64,000 nt of DNA from Hydra vulgaris (Eukaryota > Cnidaria > Hydrozoa > Anthoathecata > Hydridae): contig NC_088922.1 of the NCBI RefSeq assembly GCF_038396675.1, forward strand, positions 5,281,501-5,345,500. Reading direction: 5' to 3'. The notes below the pieces were generated by a model that was not told where the DNA came from, ran no database searches, and worked only from the letters and a program-made list of their open reading frames with translations. The position numbers and the translations under genes are program-made. Positions 56,437-64,000 of the stretch are shown here, piece after piece; the stretch's first letter is position 1, and each line of letters opens with the position of its first letter.

Positions 56437-58261
56437 TTATGATAGCTTTAGTATTTTGGGAGTGGTAATTAGTGAGTAATTCTTTAGCAGAATATTAGAA
56501 TATACTCTGCATTGTTTTTTTGTGATTTTAAATTTATATTTAGCAGCAATGAACTGAAGCTGAGTAACACAAAATGTTCTGCATAAAGGGTCAGTAGCAC
56601 CTTGAAAAAAAAAAGCAAAATATTGACCATTAAACAAGAGTATCAGAAGGAATTTCAAGTCCGCCTCTGTTTAGGCTATACAGATAACTTCCATATTTAT
56701 AATAATAATTGGTAGAATCATCATAAATTTTTATTTCGCTTTTTTGCACATAGCCAGCTATGTAAACTATAGCCACTAATGTAGACTTATTAACTGAGCT
56801 TTCAAGATCATGTATATTATCCAGAATTTCTTTTTCATCAGTAGAAATATCTCTAAAACATATGTCATAAGCATGACCATCAATACCATCAACAGGAATG
56901 TCAAGTTGTAATATCAATTTAGTATGTTGGATATTAATTTTTTCAATTACAGATTTAGCGTTTATAAAGTAAGTACCTCCAGATCTCTGTTGAAGCTTAG
57001 AAAAAGCTTTTTCAAGTGGATCTGTTGAAAACCAACCTAATAAGACATACTTTGCTCCATTACTCAACAAAGTTTCTACAAGATCAATAAAGCCATAACA
57101 TAAATGCGCTATTGCCTGTAGATTTCATAAAGTTTGACAGTTCAGCAATATCTCGTAGCAGTTGTAACTGTTGATCACCAACTGAGTGGATTTCTCCGCA
57201 TAATTCATTTCTAAACCGAATGCCAGCACCAGGTGCTTTGACATTAACACCATTCGAAAAAAAATAATATTTTTAATAAACACAGCAGTACCTTCAAATG
57301 CTTTATTTTCAATCTCTGGATGCGTTCTTAATGCAGCTACTGTTTCTTCGCAAAAAACAGACAAGCAAAACTTTACAGATTGTCTCCCTATTGGTTTTGG
57401 ATAAACTGATTTAGCTGTAAGTTTAGAGAGTTTAAAAAGACTATTGCACTCAGTTTTATATTAAGTTTCTAAATCACTCCACTTAGTCAAAGCCAGTTCT
57501 TTATTGTTCAAAAATTGAAGTTCCCCAGTCTTTTTTGTCAATATTTGACTGAAGCGAACTTTCTTTATTTTTAAAAAATCTAACTGCTTCAAATAAAGCT
57601 GATTTTGTTTTTATTAACTTTAATTTGTTTACAGCTAAAGATGAAATATTTTAAGTTGTGCCATTATGGTTAGCTACAAATGAATAATCATTGAAAATTA
57701 CTAAAATAAATAATGGAACACCAAGTTTGTACATTTTTGATTGTATGGGTAAACTTTTTTTATTGAGCTAGAAAACAATAACATTGTTATTATCACTTAA
57801 CAAAGATTGAATATCGTCAAATATAAGTTCATCCTCGTTTAGAAAATCATTTAATTCATTTGGTAAAATGCTTCGAAAACCGCTTGAAGTTACAGTTTTT
57901 CTAACTTTACTTGCTGGTGTGGATAAACAACTAGGCGGAATATTTTTAAAAACAGATGGTGGGCTTAAAGGTCGTTGCTTCCCATATTTGTTTTCAAAAG
58001 GTGCTTCATTTGGCCAATGCAGTTGACATACTGCTGTATAGTCTGTAACAATAAAACCAGTTCTTGGGATAACTTCACTACATCTTTTTCTCTCCTCTAG
58101 ATTCTTCGGGAATTTATAAATTGATATTTTTGTTGTAGTTGAGTATTAATATTTTTGTTGTAGTTGTAATTGATATTGAAGTTGTAGTTGTATAAATTGA
58201 TATTTTTGTTGTAGTTGAGATAGTTCGACTTGCAAAGAGATACACAGCATTTTAAAGGCAT
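56437..58261 (-). pseudogene. P-element-like transposase with THAP domain, broken
   Basis: From the ATG at 58261: MPLKCCVSLCKSNYLNYNKN (C-x3-C of a THAP finger), then after a tandem-repeat disruption FPKNLEERKRCSEVIPRTGF, DYTAVCQLHWPNEAPFENKY (C-x2-H) and PPSVFKNIP, completing the THAP domain that binds the element ends. Long broken stretches follow (GFRSILPNELNDFLNEDELI, APGAGIRFRNELCGEIHSVG). The open frame 56630-57070 carries VLLGWFSTDPLEKAFSKLQQ, RSGGTYFINAKSVIEKINI and YIAGYVQKSE, and the last frame (56437-56658) CRTFCVTQLQFIAAKYKFKI. These match the C-terminal domain of P-type transposases. Frameshifts and stops are numerous. Confidence 0.8.
58113..58218. repeat. Tandem TTGTTGTAGTTG units within THAP coding region
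   Basis: Four imperfect units of about 25-28 bp, each ending TTGTAGTTG, at the position where the THAP domain should run straight from NINLY to KFPKN. The first and last units are nearly identical (AAATTGATATTTTTGTTGTA). Confidence 0.8.
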
Positions 58262-59103
58262 TTTTAAGGCATTTTAATTATTAAAAAAACTTATTGTTAG
58301 TTTGACAATATTATTACCTTACAATGTTAACGCCTTGAACCTTACAACATTATCGTCTTGAAGTTGCGCTATCTAATTTATAAACCAATCAAATTTTAAA
58401 GATTTATTAAAAAAGCGCGAACACAAACTTTCTAAAGTTAAAAAATGTAAACACAGTATTAGGAATTGGCCTTCAGTTTAACAACTTTGTTGCGCAATGT
58501 CAAGGCCTGTTATTATAGAAGGCCGGGATCACACATAATATAATATTCTGAAACTAATAAACAAACATCTAAATTTCTATAAGTAAATTTATTCTTTGAT
58601 CATTGCCTTCATATCCTATCTTATTTTCATATCATAATCTATTATGGTATTATTTATATAACATATCAGAACAATATTATTAAATTTGTGATGTTCTATT
58701 ATTAAATTTGTGATGTTCTGTGAATATCATATGAACATTCTCTAACATGTCACTGTGTCACGAAATGACTTTTAATTCGAACCTCTTGTCCCGAGAAAAC
58801 CCTTTAGAGGTTTGAGAGTACACATGTGTAGAATTACACTAGAGTTGGTTTTGAAATCTTTCATCGTCGTCCGAGAAAGAAAAATCAGTTTAAAGTTTTT
58901 AATTTTATGCTTATTTAATAAGGTCAATAAACTAAGAGATTTTTTTTCTTTCTCAAAAAAACTGTCTATTTTGGTTATTTGTTTTACAAATAGTACATAC
59001 AAAATATTTTAGCAAAAAAATAATTAACTAAAAATTTCCGGGAAAAACCTGCAAACAGTTTAGAAACCGTTTTAAAAGAACAAGGTGTGCGTCATTTTTC
59101 AAA

Positions 59104-61205
59104 ATGCATAACCAAGCAAAAACTCATGAAGACAACAGGAAAACTGTCTGTTTTCTCTGTATGAACAAAGGTAACAGACAGCTGACTGATTTTATGATTA
59201 AACGCAGTCAAGAAATTTTGGGCCAAAGAATCAACTTTGAAGACCAAAGAGTACCAATTGGAATCTGTGAAAACTGTCGAGTAAGTCTCAGAAGAAAAGG
59301 TGAAGGGAGACATGTCCAACTTCCTTCCTTGCCAGACTATCAAAACATAAAGATCCGTCCTGCAACAAGAGAATCAGCATGTGATTGCTTGATTTGTAGT
59401 GTGGGAAAAGCAAAATTCAGAAGCCCTCAGATAAGTGGAGCAACAAACACTGCCAGTCAGCTTATAGAATGGCCAATTGTTAAGAAAAGATGTTCAGCAT
59501 GCTTTTTATTGATAGGAAGAGGCATCCCTCATGTCTGTACTAAAGCAATGTTACGACAGAACTTACTCGAAGTTGCAGAAAAGGACAAAAAAGCAACAGA
59601 AAGAGTGGCTGTTTCTGTAATTGCCAACCAAGTTCCTTCCCCCCCATGGCACTGTCCGTCTCAATCAAGGAGTAGGAAGACCCTTTCCAGTAACTCCAGG
59701 TAAAAACTCTACTTTTTAAACAAAAAAAACTTTTGTCAAAGGGCATAGCAATAAAATATACACTATGAATTTCGGAAATGATACAATGGTAACTTTCTGT
59801 GATTTTTTGCAGGTCCATCGCGACAAAGAGAATTATTTCCTTCATCTACACCCACCTTGACTGCACAACATCTAGTACAAGTTCAAAACCAGATTGGTCT
59901 TTCAAATAGAGGAATGAATATGCTTGCTTCAACTCTAAACAAAGTAGTTCCACAGCGTGTTGTGGAGAAAAATTTCAGAGAAAAGTTTGAATCTCTTGGA
60001 AAGCAACTTTCTGACCTCTTTGTCACCTCAGAAATTACTGATACATCCAAAAGCACTAGCCAAGAGTCTAAACATTTATTGGTATACTGCAATGACATGG
60101 GGGCATTAAGAAACACTGTTGCTGAAGTCAGAGGCCCTCAGTCAGACCAGCTTATTAAGGTGGGGATAGATGGTGGAGGCGGGTTCGTGAAAGTTTCTTT
60201 TGGTATTATGAGCTTAGAAACACCAGATACTTCTCCTCCATCAAAGAAACCTCTCTTTAAAAGTTTCAAAGACTCAGAAGTGAAGCGTCAACTTTTGGTG
60301 GCCATTGCAGAAAATGTCTCTGAAAACTATGACAATGTCAAACAAATCCTGGATAAACTGTGTTTAGAGAGAATGTCTTTTGTATTGTCATGCGACATGA
60401 AGCTTGCTAACATAATTTGCGGCTTGCAATCTCACTCTAGTGCACACCCTTGCACCTGGTGTGACATTGAGTCAAAGAATCTTCATCACAGTGGTGAGCT
60501 TCGAACATTTGGCTCCATTCGTTCTGATTTTGAAGGCTTCCAAGCAGCCGGTGCCCAAACAAAAAAGGCAAGGGACTTTCAAAATGTTGTTCACCAGCCA
60601 ATAATAAGACTTTCTGATGATACTCTTGTCCTAGATTTTATTCCTCCTATGGAACTTCACTATTTATTGGTGTTGTGAACCAACTCTTTAAGAACCTCTG
60701 TCAGGTTTGGCAAAATGCAGATGAGTGGCCAAAGATGATCAACATTCACCAACAACCTTTTCATGGAGGACAATTTGCTGGCAATTAGTGTAGAAAGCTT
60801 TTGAGAAATGTTGACTCACTTCAACAACTTGCAGAGAAGCATGCTTGCTTTTTGGCATTTCCATTTATTGAAACCCTCAGAAAATTTGATGCTGTTGTTC
60901 ATGCCTGCTTTGGGAATACACTCCAACAGAACTACTGTGAGCTTATTGAAGAGTTTGAAGCTTCCTATCTCAACCTTCCAAACACAAGTGTTACCCCCAA
61001 AGCACATGCTGTTTTCTTCCATGTGACACAGTTTATTGATCGCCACAACCACTCTCTGGGCATCTTTTCTGAGCAAGCCACAGAGTCACTTCACCACAAC
61101 TTCAGTCTTCATTGGCAACGTTTCAAGAGGCCAGCCATCCATCGGGATTATCCCAGGAATCTTCGAAACTGTTTGATCGAGTATAACAGTAAACATTTAT
61201 TTTGA
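59104..61205 (+). pseudogene. Chapaev-like transposase, two exons, few lesions
   Basis: ATG at 59104. Zinc-binding N-terminus: VCFLCMNKGNRQ and ICENCR, ACDCLICSVG, RCSACFLLIGRGIPHVC. A one-base shift lies at a C7 run near 59639-59645; beyond it the frame GRPFPVTP runs to CAG|GT at 59699/59700. An intron of 113 bp (59700-59812, GTAAAA ... TTTTTTGCAG) joins in frame to GPSRQRELFPSSTPT. Catalytic region: KVGIDGGGGFVKVSFGIM (Asp), LSCDMKLANIICGLQSHSSA (Asp), HPCTWCD (C-x2-C insertion) and FSEQATESLHHNFSLHW (Glu), the D-D-C2C-E pattern shared by CMC and RAG1/Transib enzymes. Other lesions: a frameshift near 60660 and a TAG at 60787-60789. It would cut the element's CACTGTG ends in the nucleus. Confidence 0.8.
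59700..59812 (+). other. Intron of the Chapaev-like transposase gene
   Basis: Starts GTAAAAACTC after CCAG and ends GTGATTTTTTGCAG before GTCCATCGC. Splicing fuses VTP and GPSRQR in one frame. The interior is AT-rich as expected. Confidence 0.75.
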
Positions 61206-61800
61206 TTTCTATTTGTGGAAGAGACATTTAGAGTTATTAATTACATATGCTATGTAAGAGTTTAATAAAGGCTTGCTTCTTGATCAATTGAGTAGAATAA
61301 TTTTGCATAAGTATCTAGAATCATTAATGTTTTTCACAGCTTGAATTTCAAAGCTGAAAGTAGAAAACTGTTTGTCTTTCAAGAATAGTTTGTATGTATT
61401 TTTTTTGGTTTTGCTTTGTTTAGAGTTGCAAACACATTATATGTTAAAGAAATTTATATGTTATAATAGAGAACAAGATTTTTTTAAAGAAATTATTTTT
61501 TTGTAAAATTTTTATTCTAAGCAATAAAATTAAAAACTTTAAACTGATTTTTCTTTCTCGGACGATGATGAAAGATTTCAAAACCAACTCTAGTGTTATT
61601 CTACACATGTGTACTCTCAAACCTCCAAAGGGTTTTCTCGGGACAAGAGGTTCGAATTAAAAGTCATTTCGTGACACTGTGATGTTCATATGATATTTGA
61701 ATATAGTTCTTGAGTATATTATCTGCAAACAATTGACTAATGCAAGTTCAAATGTTGTCAACCAAGCATGCATGCATGGGACACTGCAGTGTCCCACAAA

Positions 61801-62330
61801 GAAATGCTGGTTTGAAAGTCAAATTTTCTTTATTAAAAAAAAAAATTAAAATAGAGGGGAGATAGGGAGGTTTCTGTAACTTTTTTTAGACTCCAAAACT
61901 TTTAACTTTATATATAATAAGGTTCATAAAACTTAAGGGATTTACGAAGTACATTGAGGAACAAAAACAGGATATTTACAGAAACTTTTCAATTTTTAAT
62001 CTGGAGTACCACAGTGTAATTGGGAATAAAATCTCTGGGTCCAGTATTCAAAGTAATATGATCTAAAGTAATATATAAATTAAATAAAATGCTTTAAAAT
62101 GCATGCAGTTATACATATAATTCCTGATAGTTAACTATATGTATAATTAGTTATACATAAAATTTATTATATAAACTTATTTTTTAAGGTTATGCTTGAA
62201 CAAATTAGTACCAATTAATTTAAATACAAGATTTAGTTCAAGTTTAAGTTATTTGTTCATTGTTTTTTCACTATTTTATATTTATTTGTTCAAATTTGTT
62301 AACTAGTACTAATTCTTACGACAGTAAGAA
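61801..62330. repeat. Direct copy of 50903-51460
   Basis: GAAATGCTGGTTTGAAAGTC starts the match, which continues through GGATATTTACAGAAACTTTT, ACCACAGTGT and AGTAATATGATCTAAAGTAA in the same order. It overlaps the outer edge of the right inverted arm, so the arm and this repeat share their first about 50 bases. Confidence 0.85.
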
Positions 62331-62550
62331 TATTTATCATTGTTGAACATGATTTTATTAGTAACTTAATTTTACTACCAACATATTTTGACAACACCCT
62401 TTATATTTTAAATGATGACAGCTTTACTTTTCTATTGATGTTAAATTTATTACGTTTCAATAACTCAGATTAAATTTTAACTGAATTATTGTAAGCTTTG
62501 TAAGGGTTTGTTGTATATCAAATGGTGTTGTAAATAAAGTAAAAATAATT

Positions 62551-62709
<159 letters not shown>

Positions 62710-62716
62710 TTTAGGC

Positions 62717-63274
62717 TATGGGATCATCCATAAATGATGCCAGTAGATAGAGGGGCAGTGTGAGTTTAACAATAATTGACAATGGGGAGGGGGTGTTGAG
62801 ACCAAAATAATGTCAATTAAAAAATTGAATTAAAAAAAAAAGTAAAATATTTTATTTAAAAAAAAAGTAAAACAATTTATGCTAGCTATGCGCAGGTTTT
62901 AGAGGTATTTACACCAACAATGTGGTCTAAAAACTTCTTGCTTTTGTTGCTTAAAACTGTAGAGGATCATAGGAAAAACAATTTAAATTCAGAAATTAGC
63001 TTGCTTATCTGAAAGAGCAATTTATGTTTGTTTTTTTTACTTTTAGTACTGTTGAGAATAAATGTATAATTGAACCAGAAAAAAATTGATGGTATATGCA
63101 TTTTTTAATATTATATTAACAATTCAGATATACCATCATAATATGATAACAAAAACTGACATCATTTTCATGGGGAGATGGCAAAAAATTGACTGAGTTT
63201 GATAAAGGGTGAAGGTGTTCAATAAACCGGGTCATCATCTGACATCATTATGCATAGATGACCCTATGATTTAG
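62717..63274. mobile_element. Candidate MITE with TATGGGATCATC ends
   Basis: CTATGGGATCATCCATAAAT at about 62717 and the inverted ATTATGCATAGATGACCCTA near 63249-63268 are imperfect terminal repeats of about 25 bp. The right end is also present at 52095-52125 in the related repeat. Interior non-coding. Target duplication not resolved. Confidence 0.5.
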
Positions 63275-63715
63275 GTAAAATAAGTAATCAATTTGCCATA
63301 TTTCTCTTTAGTGTAAGAAAAAAGCATTGTTATGCTGAGAACCTATTGAGCAAGCTTTGGCCACCTATTTTATAAATTTGAGAGACAGAAGTGGAAGTGC
63401 GAATTGCAAAAGAACTAATAACAATGCTCTAAATTGATTTTAACTAGACTAACATTAGTATAGTATTAGTTGTAGACTAACATTAATATAGTATTTAGTA
63501 ATAATAAATGAAGTTTACATGATTTTTATAATTTGTATTTATTTCCATTAATTATCAGTTGTCAGTCTCTATTTTATAAAATGAATTAAAAAACTATTTA
63601 TTTATAGTATAATAATAATACATAAATACTAGTTTCCTAATGCTATTATCATCACAATATTAATGGTATTCGTTTTAAAGTGAAATTTTGTATCAATTTT
63701 ATTGTTTTAATGTTA

Positions 63716-63880
<165 letters not shown>

Positions 63881-64000
63881 TTGTTTTTACTTTATTTACA
63901 ACACCATTTGATATACAACAAACCCCTACAAAGCTTACAATAATTCAGTTAAGATTCAATCTGAGTTACTGAAACATAATAAATTTAACATCAATAGAAA

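Larger units (their letters stand above)
55915..58525 (-). mobile_element. P-like DNA transposon
   Basis: Terminal inverted repeats of about 57 bp: GGCCTTCTATAATAACAGGC at 55916 and its inverted partner ending at 58524, each closing with CTGAAGGCC on the inner side. TCACACA occurs next to both ends (about 55906-55912 and 58529-58535) and only once at the matching empty place in the left arm (TGTGTGA near 52585), consistent with a 7 to 8-bp target duplication as in P elements. Inside is a minus-strand gene with a THAP finger and a P-type C-terminal domain, both damaged. About 2.6 kb. Confidence 0.8.
58751..61681 (+). mobile_element. Chapaev-like (CMC) DNA transposon with ATGT duplication
   Basis: Ends CACTGTGTCACGAAATGACT at 58751 and the inverted CATTTCGTGACACTGTG finishing at 61681. 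The terminal inverted repeats extend about 163 bp (58751-58913 and 61518-61681) with few mismatches. ATGT lies on both sides (58747-58750 and 61682-61685). CACWGTG ends and a 4-bp duplication are the hallmarks of Chapaev elements. One transposase gene on the plus strand fills the interior. The 2931-bp unit is complete from end to end; only a few lesions break its gene. Confidence 0.88.

Overview
This is a eukaryotic, extremely AT-rich window in which I recognise no ordinary single-copy host gene. Almost everything readable is transposon-derived, mostly decayed. The mix fits a cnidarian, most likely a Hydra-type genome: Jockey/CR1-like LINEs, Penelope-like RT, Tc1/mariner, hAT, Mutator-like, P-like and Chapaev-like transposases, many MITE-like inverted repeats and many long (TA)n tracts. 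The organism is an inference from this composition; no database was searched.

Layout. 0-2.8 kb: two divergent Tc1/mariner copies, the second (1549-2766) complete from terminal repeat to terminal repeat with a TA duplication. 4.5-8.8 kb: a minus-strand LINE split by a second minus-strand LINE (5140-8110). 8.9-11.1 kb: a small MITE beside a decayed Mutator-like transposase (minus). 12.2-13.0 kb: a plus-strand hAT remnant. 13.5-29.4 kb: one minus-strand hAT element whose gene is interrupted by an ACGT-rich element with CCCAGT...ACTGGG ends (15547-28419). The segment spanning the hAT 3' part and this junction is present three times in tandem, period 2425 bp, and a nearly whole LINE (21.8-25.5 kb) sits inside the insertion.

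30.3-32.1 kb: a Penelope-like element. 33.3-43.1 kb: a succession of LINE pieces on both strands with (TA)n and (GA)n tracts. 43.2-45.5 kb: a decayed gene of an unnamed, possibly DDE-type family with a zinc finger. 48.3-50.5 kb: a 125-bp perfect-ended MITE and another LINE. 50.9-64 kb: a large inverted-repeat landscape. Its right arm carries two nested DNA transposons, a P-like element with a THAP domain (55.9-58.5 kb) and a Chapaev-like element (58751-61681) with about 163-bp terminal repeats, a 4-bp ATGT duplication and an intron-containing transposase gene.

The genes form no shared pathway; the sequence is a record of successive insertions. The order that can be read directly is: hAT, then the CCCAGT element inside it, then triplication of the junction, with the LINE inside the insertion; and the long inverted repeat, then P-like and Chapaev-like insertions into one arm. 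Points most worth following are the CCCAGT/ACGT element family, the LINE 3' hairpins (one pair covaries), the repeated fold-back duplications and the identical triplication.
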